Source: Agarivorans aestuarii (GTDB lineage Bacteria > Pseudomonadota > Gammaproteobacteria > Enterobacterales > Celerinatantimonadaceae). Taken from it: a DNA stretch of 64,000 nucleotides. Below are positions 1-7,276 of the stretch, piece after piece. How positions within the stretch are numbered: the first letter of the stretch is position 1; every line of letters begins with the position of its first letter. The position numbers and the translations under genes were made by a program. The stretch is from contig NZ_AP023033.1 in NCBI RefSeq assembly GCF_019670125.1, positions 1,787,001-1,851,000 of the forward strand, in the 5' to 3' direction. The notes below the pieces were generated by a model. It saw nothing but the letters and a program-made list of their open reading frames with translations, ran no database searches and had not been told where the DNA came from.

Positions 1-612
1 CAACAAGGTAATGCAGCCATAGTCTGTGTGTGCGCCAGCGCCGTTATCATTTTGTTGCTGAGGCGGATAATGAATTAAGCGCAGCACACTAATCGGGCAG
101 GTAAAATGCTTGCTAAAAAAGTCTTCGCTTTGGCCCAAGGCTAAAGCCATGGCCTTAAGTATTTTGAGGCCAACTTGTAAGGTGAGTTCGTAATGTTGCT
201 GCAAAAGTTGGATGAAGCCGTCAAGATTTGGATACTGGTTCGGCCCATAAAGCTGAGGAAAACGGGCTACCTGTGGATGATAGGGGCTAAGGTCTAAAGC
301 CATATCAAAGGTTTCTTTGCAGTCTTTAGGTCCGTTTGGGTCTAGCTGTTCAGCACTTACTTGTCCCCAACCGCGATGGTTGGCCGAGTGCTGAATATTG
401 ATCTTTTGTTTTTCTTGTTCACTAAGTGCAAAGAATTTAGCAGCCATGTCTTGCATTGCTGCAAATTGCTCAGCAGGAATGCCATGACCGGTCACATAAA
501 AAAAGCCCTTGTCACGACAGGCAGAATCTATGGCTTGAATTGCTTCTTGCCAGTGCTGGCTATCGCTATGATCTAATGACGATATATCAATAATGGGTAG
601 GGCTAAATTCAT
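1..612 (-). CDS. 2OG-Fe(II) oxygenase, isopenicillin N synthase-like (partial)
   Basis: The frame is open from an ATG at 612 to the window edge (204 codons, C-terminus missing). The N-terminus (LPIIDISSL, then CRDKGFFYVTGHGIP) is the DIOX_N region of the isopenicillin N synthase-like oxygenase family. Near the edge comes HTDYGCITLL, which carries the HxD pair that binds Fe(II). It lies 61 bp downstream of the BMP binding-protein gene on the same strand, so it is probably co-transcribed as part of the purine region. Members of this family sit next to purine genes in other bacteria (from memory, near 8-oxoguanine deaminase in Pseudomonas aeruginosa), but their substrate is unknown to me. A role in oxidising a purine or its breakdown product is inference. 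Confidence 0.85.
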   Translation of the reverse strand, partial: MNLALPIIDISSLDHSDSQHWQEAIQAIDSACRDKGFFYVTGHGIPAEQFAAMQDMAAKFFALSEQEKQKINIQHSANHRGWGQVSAEQLDPNGPKDCKETFDMALDLSPYHPQVARFPQLYGPNQYPNLDGFIQLLQQHYELTLQVGLKILKAMALALGQSEDFFSKHFTCPISVLRLIHYPPQQQNDNGAGAHTDYGCITLL

Positions 613-630
613 CTCATTCTCGCAGTAAAG

Positions 631-647
631 GCCCAGCTTAGCTGGGC
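631..647 (-). terminator. Intergenic hairpin between BMP gene and oxygenase gene
   Basis: A perfect 7-bp stem GCCCAGC/GCTGGGC with a 3-nt loop sits between the stop of the binding-protein gene and the ATG at 612. On the minus strand it is followed by only a few T residues. It may be a leaky terminator or 3' stabiliser that lets the binding protein be made in excess over the downstream gene. Confidence 0.45.
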
Positions 648-673
648 ACTTATTTAGGACTTAGGGTCTAGGT

Positions 674-1753
674 TTATTTAGGAATCGTTGCGTCGATGCC
701 TTCTACGTACCACATCACGCCAGCTAGCTCTTGGTCGTTAAGTGTTTTACCCGCTGGGATCACCTCTTTGCCGCTGTTATCTTTCATAGGGCCAGTAAAG
801 GGATGAAATTCACCTGATTTAATCTTGGCTTCGGTTTCGCTAATGGCGGTTTTTACGTCGCCGGGTAAGGCTGGGTTAACTGAAACAATTTGTAGAATGT
901 CTTCTGCAAAACCACCCCAGTAATCTTCTGGCTTCCACGAATCTGCTAATACTTCTTCTACGGTGCGAATGTAGTGGGGTGCCCATACATCACGAACCGA
1001 GAACATGTGGGCAGTAGGAGCAAATTGACTCATATCTGACGCTTGACCAATGCCCATTACGCCGCGCTTCTCGGCAGCAATAAGTGGGGCTGGGCTGTCG
1101 GTGTGTTGCAAAATAATGTCGACACCTTGGTCCATTAAGGCGTTGGCTGCGTCTGCTTCTTTACCTGGGTCGTACCACGTATTTACCCACACAATCTTAA
1201 TTTGCACATCAGGGTTTACGCTTTTCGCGCCTAAGTACACCGAGTTAATATCGCGGATCACCTCCGGAATAGGGAACGAGGCAATGTAACCAATCACATT
1301 GGTTTTGGTCGTCATGCCAGCGGCTACGCCAGACACATAGCGGCCCTCGTAGGTACGCAATACATAAGTAGACACGTTTTTGCTGCGTTTGTAGCCGGTA
1401 GCGTGTTCAAAGGTAACTTTAGGAAAACGTTTAGCGGCTTTGATAGTTGGGTTCATAAAACCAAAGGATGTAGTGAAAATGACGTCGTGACCCGATTTAG
1501 CCAATTGGGTAATCACTCGCTCTGCATCGGCGCCCTCGGGAACATTCTCAACAAAGGTGGTACTTACTTTACCGCCAAAGTGCTGTTCCATTTCAATCCG
1601 GCCTTGGTCGTGCTCATAACTCCAACCGTGGTCACCCACTGGTCCTACATATACAAAGCCTACTTTTAGTGGCTCGTCGGCGGCCATGCTGGCTGGTGTT
1701 ATCAAGGTGGTTACAGCAAAGGCTGCGGCACTTATCCATTTATTTAGTTTCAT
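674..1753 (-). CDS. BMP-family ABC substrate-binding protein (nucleoside/purine)
   Basis: This is a periplasmic binding protein of the basic membrane protein (BMP/PnrA/Med) family, 359 aa. A cleavable signal peptide spans about residues 1-24 (basic start, hydrophobic core, ASMAA site). The mature part has the family phrases VGFVYVGPVGDHGWSYEHDQG near the start and DIILQHTDSPAPL in the middle. BMP proteins deliver nucleosides or purines to ABC importers. The matching permeases and ATPase are at 15.9-19.5 kb, so here the binding protein is separated from its transporter. A RutR-like palindrome lies 59-72 bp upstream of the start. Confidence 0.9.
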   Translation of the reverse strand: MKLNKWISAAAFAVTTLITPASMAADEPLKVGFVYVGPVGDHGWSYEHDQGRIEMEQHFGGKVSTTFVENVPEGADAERVITQLAKSGHDVIFTTSFGFMNPTIKAAKRFPKVTFEHATGYKRSKNVSTYVLRTYEGRYVSGVAAGMTTKTNVIGYIASFPIPEVIRDINSVYLGAKSVNPDVQIKIVWVNTWYDPGKEADAANALMDQGVDIILQHTDSPAPLIAAEKRGVMGIGQASDMSQFAPTAHMFSVRDVWAPHYIRTVEEVLADSWKPEDYWGGFAEDILQIVSVNPALPGDVKTAISETEAKIKSGEFHPFTGPMKDNSGKEVIPAGKTLNDQELAGVMWYVEGIDATIPK

Positions 1754-1811
1754 TAAGAACTCCGTTTCAATTGTTCGGTGTTTCGGGTTTTGATTAGTGG
1801 TAGCAAAAAGC

Positions 1812-1825
1812 TGGCCACTTGGTCA
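1812..1825 (-). promoter_or_regulatory. Candidate operator of the RutR-like TetR regulator (site 1)
   Basis: Read on the minus strand the site is TGACCAAGTGGCCA, one mismatch from the palindrome TGACCANNTGGTCA. That consensus is the one I recall for RutR-type regulators (TTGACCANNTGGTCAA). It lies 59 bp upstream of the binding-protein start, inside the 410-bp divergent region that also serves the permease at 2164. I see no other gene in that region (1754-2163). Confidence 0.65.
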
Positions 1826-2108
1826 TGTTTTTTGATTTAAGTCAAAGAACACAGTGAATACAAGTTTTGTTGTAAATAGATGTCTTAATTGTTAGCAGCC
1901 TTATGCTTATTTATGGCGTTTTTTGGTGCAACTTATCAACGCTGCGCACCAAAGCTAAGCGTGTGTAGTTAGCTTAGCCTATGAGTCTTAATGTAGATGT
2001 AAGGAATATGTGTATTGCATGTTACTTACTAAGTGGTGGTTAGCGGGCTTTGCCCAAGTTTTACTAGAGGAGGTGATGCTAGTTGGCAAGTTACTTGCGT
2101 TATTAAGC

Positions 2109-2122
2109 TGACCTAGTGGTCA
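2109..2122 (+). promoter_or_regulatory. Candidate operator of the RutR-like TetR regulator (site 2)
   Basis: The sequence TGACCTAGTGGTCA differs at one base from TGACCANNTGGTCA and ends 41 bp before the permease ATG, a position suited to repression. It is the second copy in the same divergent intergenic region, facing the other gene. Confidence 0.65.
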
Positions 2123-2163
2123 AATATCTGGTTGCGATTTAGCTTAATAATAGGGAGCAAAGC

Positions 2164-3552
2164 ATGAACGCTAATAAGGAAAAAGCGATACCAAAAGAGC
2201 TGTTGTACCACCTAGACGAGAGGCCTCCAGTAGCAGAAGCTTTTTTCGCTGGGCTACAACATGTATTGGCATGTTTTGTTGGTGTGATAACGCCAACTTT
2301 GATTATTGGCGGCGTATTAGGCTTAGGCTCGCACATTCCCTACCTGATTAGTATGGCGCTCATTGTATCTGGCGTTGGAACCTTCATTCAGGCCAAAAAA
2401 TTGGGCCCTGTTGGCGCAGGCATGATTTGTGTGCAAGGTACCAGTTTCGCTTTCTTAGGCTCTATATTGGCGGCAGGCTTTATTGCTAAAAGCCAAGGGG
2501 GCGGTCCCGAAGAAATATTGTCGCTAATATTTGGTATTTGCTTTTTAGGCGCTTTTATTGAGATTTTCTTATCGCAAATGCTGGTTAAGATGAAGAAAAT
2601 TATCACGCCATTGGTGACCGGAATAGTGATTACCATCATTGGTATTTCGCTGATAAAAGTAGGCATGACCGATTTGGCGGGGGGCTTTAAAGCTGCCGAT
2701 TTTGGTAGCTTACAAAACCTAGGTTTAGGTTTCACTGTGTTGGCCATTATTATTGCTTTAAACCGTTCAGCAAATCCTTGGCTGCGCCTCTCATCAATTG
2801 TTATTGGCTTGCTCGCTGGTATGTTAATCGCGCTATTTATGGGGAAAGTAGACTTTTCTTCGCTAGGCTCGCAACCTTGGGTGAGTATTCCTGTTCCGTT
2901 TAAATATGGTTTTAGTTTTGATTGGGTAGCGTTTTTACCGGTTGCTCTAATTTACTTTATTACAGCAATTGAATCGGCTGGCGATATTACCGCTAACTGC
3001 GCTATTTCACAGCAAGACATTAAAGGCGATAGCTACCTAAAACGGGTGCGTGGCGGTGTGCTAGCCGACGGTGTTAACTCCTTAATTGCCGCTGTTTTTA
3101 ACACTTTTCCAAACACCACCTTTAGCCAAAATAATGGAGTTATCCAATTAACCGGCGTAGCTAGTCGGTACATCGGTTATTACATTGCGTTAATACTAGT
3201 GGTGCTGGGATTGTTCCCTATTTTGGGCGCTGTTTTACAGCAAATTCCTAAACCAGTGTTAGGCGGAGCCACCTTGGTAATGTTTGGTACAGTGGCGGCA
3301 GCGGGAATTAAAATTATTGCTAGCGAAACACTTAATCGCCGCAAACTACTTATTATGGCAGTGTCTTTTGGAGTAGGTTTAGGCGTGACAATGGTACCCG
3401 ACCTATTACAACACGCGCCTAAATTGGTTCAAAACATCTTTGGGTCAGCAGTTACTTCCGGTGGTTTAGTGGCTATCTTGCTTAGTTTGTTATTACCTGA
3501 GCAGCCATCTTCTGTTGCGGCTCAACTCAAACCGAGTACGCAACAATCATAG
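2164..3552 (+). CDS. NCS2-family xanthine/uracil permease
   Basis: An inner-membrane purine/pyrimidine:proton symporter of the nucleobase-ascorbate (NCS2) family, 462 aa, the usual length for XanP/XanQ/UacT. About 12-14 hydrophobic segments are visible. Family motifs include QHVLACFVGVITP near residue 32, the ITAIESAGDITA stretch (the Q/E-x-x-GD region of helix 8) around residue 265, and FPNTTFSQNNGVIQLTGVASR around residue 318 (the NG motif of helix 9). The neighbours (BMP protein, purine deaminase, allantoinase) favour xanthine or urate over uracil. The start at 2164 has GGGAG 9-13 bases upstream. A candidate RutR-like operator precedes it. Confidence 0.9.
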   Translation: MNANKEKAIPKELLYHLDERPPVAEAFFAGLQHVLACFVGVITPTLIIGGVLGLGSHIPYLISMALIVSGVGTFIQAKKLGPVGAGMICVQGTSFAFLGSILAAGFIAKSQGGGPEEILSLIFGICFLGAFIEIFLSQMLVKMKKIITPLVTGIVITIIGISLIKVGMTDLAGGFKAADFGSLQNLGLGFTVLAIIIALNRSANPWLRLSSIVIGLLAGMLIALFMGKVDFSSLGSQPWVSIPVPFKYGFSFDWVAFLPVALIYFITAIESAGDITANCAISQQDIKGDSYLKRVRGGVLADGVNSLIAAVFNTFPNTTFSQNNGVIQLTGVASRYIGYYIALILVVLGLFPILGAVLQQIPKPVLGGATLVMFGTVAAAGIKIIASETLNRRKLLIMAVSFGVGLGVTMVPDLLQHAPKLVQNIFGSAVTSGGLVAILLSLLLPEQPSSVAAQLKPSTQQS

Positions 3553-3604
3553 AATTAATGAGCCTTAGAGTTTACTTGTATAATTAACTTAGCTTTGGCA
3601 GAAT

Positions 3605-3634
3605 GCGGGCAGGCGCTAAGGGGCGCCTGCCCGC
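3605..3634 (+). terminator. Strong GC-rich hairpin after the permease
   Basis: A perfect 12-bp stem, GCGGGCAGGCGC paired with GCGCCTGCCCGC, with a 6-nt loop, lies 50 bp after the permease stop. It has no T-run on either side, so it is not a classical intrinsic terminator. It could end or protect the permease mRNA. Confidence 0.5.
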
Positions 3635-3744
3635 CAAGAGGAACTCACCCTTAAGCACATGCTTAGTTACACATCATTACGACACTGTATGTCATTCTGA
3701 ATATTGTTTTGCGGGGAACAACTTAAGTATTTAGGAGCATAGAG

Positions 3745-4248
3745 ATGTTATCTGCCGTTGAAGAACTTAAAATTCGCAGTAAAATTTTGCTTAAACAGCG
3801 CCATACTGCCGATTCCCCATTAGCAAATTTAGCTAAAGACAAATCACCACAACTAAAACATGCCTTGTTGTATGTAGCGCGAGAAGCGGGCTTTAAAGAC
3901 TGGCAACACGCCCAAAGTGTATTGTCGTGCCAGCAAAAGCAAACCTTGCAACAAGATAGTGGTAAATTTTGGTATTCGCCTGCTTGTATGGCCTTGCTTA
4001 ACCATTGGTGTGCTAGCTACCACGAAGCCATGGCCTTGCAAGTTAAGCAGGGTGGGGTAATTCTTCCCTACAAAAGCCAATATGTGGTGGCCAATGCTAG
4101 CTATATAGAAGCCCTAGGTTTAGAACTCAAGGATCCGCTTTGGCAAGCGCTGGAATATAATTGGTGCGAAGGCTCGCCAGCCCTGCGTCAAGAGTTAGCA
4201 TACAAGCGCTTGTTGGCAATGCAAACGCAGCGCTATAAAGCTTGTTAA
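3745..4248 (+). CDS. Conserved hypothetical protein, 167 aa
   Basis: I do not recognise this protein with certainty. Its first 60 residues (helical, with LLYVAREAGFKDWQHAQSVL) resemble a small domain found at the start of some glyoxalase-superfamily and toxin-related proteins (pattern A..lGF.dW..a), but the remainder has no motif I can name. There is no signal peptide and no membrane segment, so it is probably cytoplasmic. ATG at 3745 is preceded by AGGAG with good spacing. It stands alone between the permease and the monooxygenase gene. Confidence 0.7.
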   Translation: MLSAVEELKIRSKILLKQRHTADSPLANLAKDKSPQLKHALLYVAREAGFKDWQHAQSVLSCQQKQTLQQDSGKFWYSPACMALLNHWCASYHEAMALQVKQGGVILPYKSQYVVANASYIEALGLELKDPLWQALEYNWCEGSPALRQELAYKRLLAMQTQRYKAC

Positions 4249-4307
4249 TAGCCAATTAGTTGCAGCGTTTGCCCGCACAAAGGCTTATTATTGATATTTT
4301 TAAGAAT

Positions 4308-4324
4308 GGCGAGCTCAGCTCGCC
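4308..4324 (+). terminator. Hairpin between 4248 and 4344
   Basis: A 7-bp perfect stem GGCGAGC/GCTCGCC with a 3-nt loop follows the 167-aa gene, 19 bp before the next ATG. Only a weak T-rich tail (CGCTTTATT) follows. It may be a partial terminator for the upstream gene or a structure in the leader of the next. Confidence 0.35.
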
Positions 4325-4343
4325 GCTTTATTAAGGAAGCCTT

Positions 4344-4694
4344 ATGTCTAAAAAGATCTATTGCATTGCCATGTTTAAACCTAAAGCTGGTAAGCAAAAC
4401 GAGCTGTTTAAAGTATTGCAAGCGTTAGAGCCAAACACCTTGCGCGAAGATGGCTGTATTCAATACACGGTTACGCGCCAAATTGACAACCCTTTTGCTC
4501 AGGGCACTGGTTATCCCATCGCCTTTCAAGAGATTTGGGCGGATAAAGAAAGCTTTGAAGCGCACTGCCAACGTAAAGAAATTAGCGAGTTTTTTCAAAC
4601 CCATTGTGTTGCAGAAACAGGCTTAGTAGAAGATTCAAATGTTTGTGTATACAGCGATGAAGCAGAAGATTTTGACGCGCCAGTATTTGCTTAG
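4344..4694 (+). CDS. Antibiotic biosynthesis monooxygenase (ABM/YgiN-like) domain protein
   Basis: A small ferredoxin-fold ABM-family protein of 116 aa, the usual size. It opens with KIYCIAMFKPKAGKQNELFKVL, continues with LREDGCIQYTV and ends the domain with QEIWADKESFEAHCQ, matching the beta-alpha-beta pattern of YgiN-type quinol monooxygenases. Members act as dimers on quinols or heme-like compounds, often with no known substrate. RBS AAGGA lies upstream of the ATG. The gene is followed by a good intrinsic terminator, so it is a single-gene unit. Confidence 0.85.
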   Translation: MSKKIYCIAMFKPKAGKQNELFKVLQALEPNTLREDGCIQYTVTRQIDNPFAQGTGYPIAFQEIWADKESFEAHCQRKEISEFFQTHCVAETGLVEDSNVCVYSDEAEDFDAPVFA

Positions 4695-4706
4695 TTTTAA
4701 GTAGAT

Positions 4707-4729
4707 AAGAGCGCCGATAGAGCGCTCTT
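4707..4729 (+). terminator. Intrinsic terminator after the ABM gene
   Basis: A perfect 8-bp stem AAGAGCGC/GCGCTCTT with a 7-nt loop starts 13 bp after the stop codon; the stem's own TCTTATT end supplies a short T-rich tail. Confidence 0.7.
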
Positions 4730-5039
4730 ATTGCTCAACGATAGGTTTCTTCATCAGCGAGAAGTGAAGCTATAAGTTAACTCGTGTTTGCACGTTTATG
4801 TGTTAGCTATAGAGTTAAAGCTTTCGCCTGCGGCGACGTCATTAAGCTTCAACGAGCAAAGCTTAGCTAAGCAAAAAGAAAACTCGCCCTGCATCTTCTT
4901 AGATCCTTCGTTGCGCATTCACAAAGGAGTTGAAGTAACTCGCTACGCTCAAACAGACTTCAACTCTGATCCCTTGTTCATTTGCACTACTCGGCGAAGA
5001 TGATGGGATTGAAAAGCACAGTCTTGGGAGTCGAATGTA
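4730..5039. other. Gene-free spacer at the left edge of the cassette array
   Basis: No convincing gene is seen. A short open frame at 4788-5003 has no RBS and no recognisable protein. The stretch contains a 10-bp inverted repeat, GAGTTGAAGT and ACTTCAACTC, separated by 20 bp around 4928-4967. It also has a short imperfect palindrome around 4765-4812 ending in GTTAGCT, which could be a worn recombination site but is too weak to call. The boundary between ordinary chromosome and the cassette array probably lies between here and 5340. Confidence 0.5.
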
Positions 5040-5338
5040 AGGAGTGGTTTTGCCCCATTGCATGTTACGGCACACTCAAAATTACTCTTAACAAACTTAT
5101 GCACCCTTAGTATTTCTACTTATGTGGACAAAGCACTGTGCTTATATACATATAAACTGTGATTCCTTCTTTCCACAAAGGCTTGCATTCTTTCGTGCTG
5201 ATGTTTTTGTTATTTTTCGAGCTAGGTGGCTGATATAGCTTAGGAAAGGTGATAACCTTGTTTTTATCAAATGTATGATAAGAGGAAAAATCCCTTGTTT
5301 AAACAAGGAATTTTTCCTCTTAATAAGCTGTTATAAAT
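5040..5338 (+). ncRNA. Candidate AvcI-like antitoxin RNA region upstream of the deaminase
   Basis: About 300 bp of non-coding DNA precede the deaminase gene and end in a large hairpin (5280-5321) just before its RBS. In Vibrio cholerae the AvcD deaminase is inhibited by AvcI, a small RNA encoded directly upstream on the same strand; I recall that arrangement from the published AvcID system. The position and strong 3' structure fit, but I could not align it to AvcI and I see no certain promoter. The ends given are only the non-coding interval. Confidence 0.4.
5280..5321 (+). terminator. 21-bp near-perfect hairpin before the deaminase start
   Basis: Two 21-nt arms, beginning AAGAGGAAAAAT and ending ATTTTTCCTCTT, pair with a single C-A mismatch and almost no loop (centre TTTAAA). 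It lies 29 bp ahead of the deaminase ATG. It could be the 3' end of an upstream small RNA, an attenuator of the deaminase gene, or both. Confidence 0.6.
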
Positions 5339-5350
5339 TTGGAGTTTTAT

Positions 5351-7165
5351 ATGACTGGTTTAAATACTATTTATAAAGAAAGAAGAAAATTCATTGTGAT
5401 AGGTTTAACTGGACGTACAGGCTCAGGCTGCACAACATTATCAACTTTGTTGAATAAAAGTCTATTCTCTGAATTTAATCCCCCAAAGCCTAAATTAAGT
5501 GACTTTAAAAGCGATGAAGAAAGAAAATATAGAATTACGCATGATTACTTAAAACAACAATGGTGTAAGTTCCATCATATAAAAATGAGCGATGTAGTTT
5601 CAACTTTTTTATTGGACTTGACCTTTGAAAAATTTGACGATTTATATAAATCGATTCTACAAAATGAAGTGGGCAGAAATGACCAAGAATTAGATGATAG
5701 ATTGAAGAAGTGTTATTTGGAGTATCATACAAAACGAAAATGTGCTCGTAAGCATGCAGAAAAAAATGAACATAACTTGTATGATGAGCCAACATTTGAC
5801 TTCTATTTTAAATCACTGCCAGAGTTTTCGATTAAGTTAAATAAGTTGCTAAATAAAATTGAGGTGGGTTCATTTACAAGGTTGTATCAAACAGTTGGTA
5901 ATAATATAAGAAAGTCGGGTTCTGCCGACTGTGATTCTTACGATAGTAGTAAGATATATTTGTTTTCCCAGCGAGTTAACAAGCTAATAAAAATTCTAAG
6001 GCACAAATCAAAAGAGACTGACGAGAATGTTTGCGTGGTTTTGGATGCTATAAGAAACCCGTATGAAGCATTTTTCTTTAGAGAAAGATATTCAGCATTT
6101 TATTTGATGTCAGTTTCTACTGAAAATGAAACTAGGGTTAATAGGCTCTTAGCACAACCTCGAATTTCAATTGATGATATAAATAAAATTGATGAACGAG
6201 AAAATCCTGACTCGTTAAAAGGTGAGGATAGATTCTGGTCATTAAATCTTCAGCGTTGTATTGAAATATCTGATATCCACTTATATAACCCTGATGAAAA
6301 AGGGAAATGTAAAAGTTTGAAATATCAATTGGTTAAGTATATTGCTCTCATCATGCACCCTGGAATTATTACACCCTCACAGGATGAAAGGTGTATGCAA
6401 ATTGCATTTAATGCGAAATTAAACTCTGGTTGCTTATCAAGGCAAGTTGGCGCAGTTGTTACTGATTCTAACTATTCAATCAAATCAGTTGGGTGGAATA
6501 ATGTTGCTCAAGGACAGACTCCGTGTAATTTAAGGAGAGTAGAGGACTTGTTGTCCAATGAAGATGATGATGCATTTAGTATCTATGAAAAAAGTGTTGA
6601 TAAATTTAGAGATAGATTAGGAAGCATCTATTCATTCTCTGGTTGTTCAGCTAAAAAGTTCGATGGTAAGCCAGTGTCGTACTGTTTTAAGGATATAAAG
6701 AACTCAATAGATGGGGATAAAAATCAAGTTCATACGAGAGCACTGCATGCGGAAGAAAATGCATTTCTACAAATCTCAAAATACGGAGGTATGCCTGTAA
6801 ATAATGGTAATTTATATACAACAGCAAGTCCTTGTGAGTTATGCGCCAAGAAAGCATATCAATTAAATATTAATACAGTTATTTTCATTGACCCGTACCC
6901 GGGAGTTGCTAATGACCATATCTTAAGTTGCGGTACTAGTACTCCTAACCTTAAATTATTTTCAGGCGCAATTGGTCGTGCATATCAACAATTATTTGAA
7001 CCTATTATCCCCTATAAAGATGAGTTGGAAATTGGGATGGAGTTAGAAGTTCCAAACCAGAAGAAGTTACTTGTTAAGGAGAATAGTGAATATAAGTTGG
7101 AGAAAAAAGCTTTAGAGAAAAGAATAAAGGAATTGGAGCTGGAATTATCTAAGAAAAATTTATAA
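5351..7165 (+). CDS. avcD: AvcD-like anti-phage deoxycytidylate deaminase with N-terminal P-loop domain
   Basis: A two-domain protein of 604 aa. Residues 14-30 form a P-loop (GLTGRTGSGCTTLS) in which Cys27 stands where Walker A Lys is usual. The C-terminal half (about 345-560) is a zinc-dependent CMP/dCMP deaminase: H466-A-E-E with catalytic Glu468, and P494-C-E-L-C498 supplying the other zinc ligands. This architecture matches AvcD/dCTP-deaminase defence proteins, which deplete deoxycytidine nucleotides during phage infection and are held inactive by an upstream RNA. A charged coiled tail closes the protein. I chose ATG 5351 because GGAG lies 7 bases upstream; an in-frame TTG at 5339 has no RBS. 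The gene is AT-rich compared with the flanking chromosome and is directly followed by an attC site, so it is a mobile cassette gene. Confidence 0.85.
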   Translation: MTGLNTIYKERRKFIVIGLTGRTGSGCTTLSTLLNKSLFSEFNPPKPKLSDFKSDEERKYRITHDYLKQQWCKFHHIKMSDVVSTFLLDLTFEKFDDLYKSILQNEVGRNDQELDDRLKKCYLEYHTKRKCARKHAEKNEHNLYDEPTFDFYFKSLPEFSIKLNKLLNKIEVGSFTRLYQTVGNNIRKSGSADCDSYDSSKIYLFSQRVNKLIKILRHKSKETDENVCVVLDAIRNPYEAFFFRERYSAFYLMSVSTENETRVNRLLAQPRISIDDINKIDERENPDSLKGEDRFWSLNLQRCIEISDIHLYNPDEKGKCKSLKYQLVKYIALIMHPGIITPSQDERCMQIAFNAKLNSGCLSRQVGAVVTDSNYSIKSVGWNNVAQGQTPCNLRRVEDLLSNEDDDAFSIYEKSVDKFRDRLGSIYSFSGCSAKKFDGKPVSYCFKDIKNSIDGDKNQVHTRALHAEENAFLQISKYGGMPVNNGNLYTTASPCELCAKKAYQLNINTVIFIDPYPGVANDHILSCGTSTPNLKLFSGAIGRAYQQLFEPIIPYKDELEIGMELEVPNQKKLLVKENSEYKLEKKALEKRIKELELELSKKNL

Positions 7166-7259
7166 CAAGGCATTTAAACGGAACAAAAACAGTGGGTTAC
7201 GTTTCGCTTCGCTACACATTATAACCCACAGTTTTAGTCCGCTTAATGCGGCGTTAGGC
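7160..7259 (+). repeat. attC site 1 (after avcD-like cassette)
   Basis: It runs from the inverse core TTATAAC, which overlaps the avcD stop codon, to the core GTTAGGC at 7253-7259 (100 bp). Between them the arms pair: GCATTTAAACGGA with TCCGCTTAATGC, and GTGGGTTA with TAACCCAC around a terminal loop near 7200-7223. The recombination point would be between G7253 and T7254. Confidence 0.85.
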
Positions 7260-7276
7260 AGAAAAACGAGTACAAA

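Noticed and set aside
1754-2163. Purine riboswitch in the divergent region
   Set aside because: I looked for the three-stem purine aptamer because of the context but found no matching conserved loops; the TetR operators explain the control better.
2139-2747. Long open frames opposite the xanthine permease
   Set aside because: They mirror a strongly supported membrane protein gene and have no RBS or family match.
4765-4812. Possible left-most attC or attI-like site (imperfect palindrome ending in GTTAGCT)
   Set aside because: The stem is short and the spacing is below any normal site; it may be chance. No integrase gene is beside it.
4788-5003. Open frame of 71 codons in the spacer
   Set aside because: No RBS, no recognisable protein, and it crosses an inverted repeat.
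5322-5340. GTTATAA before the deaminase as the left cassette boundary
   Set aside because: It does not fit the GTTRRRY core, and no paired inverse core lies at a proper distance.
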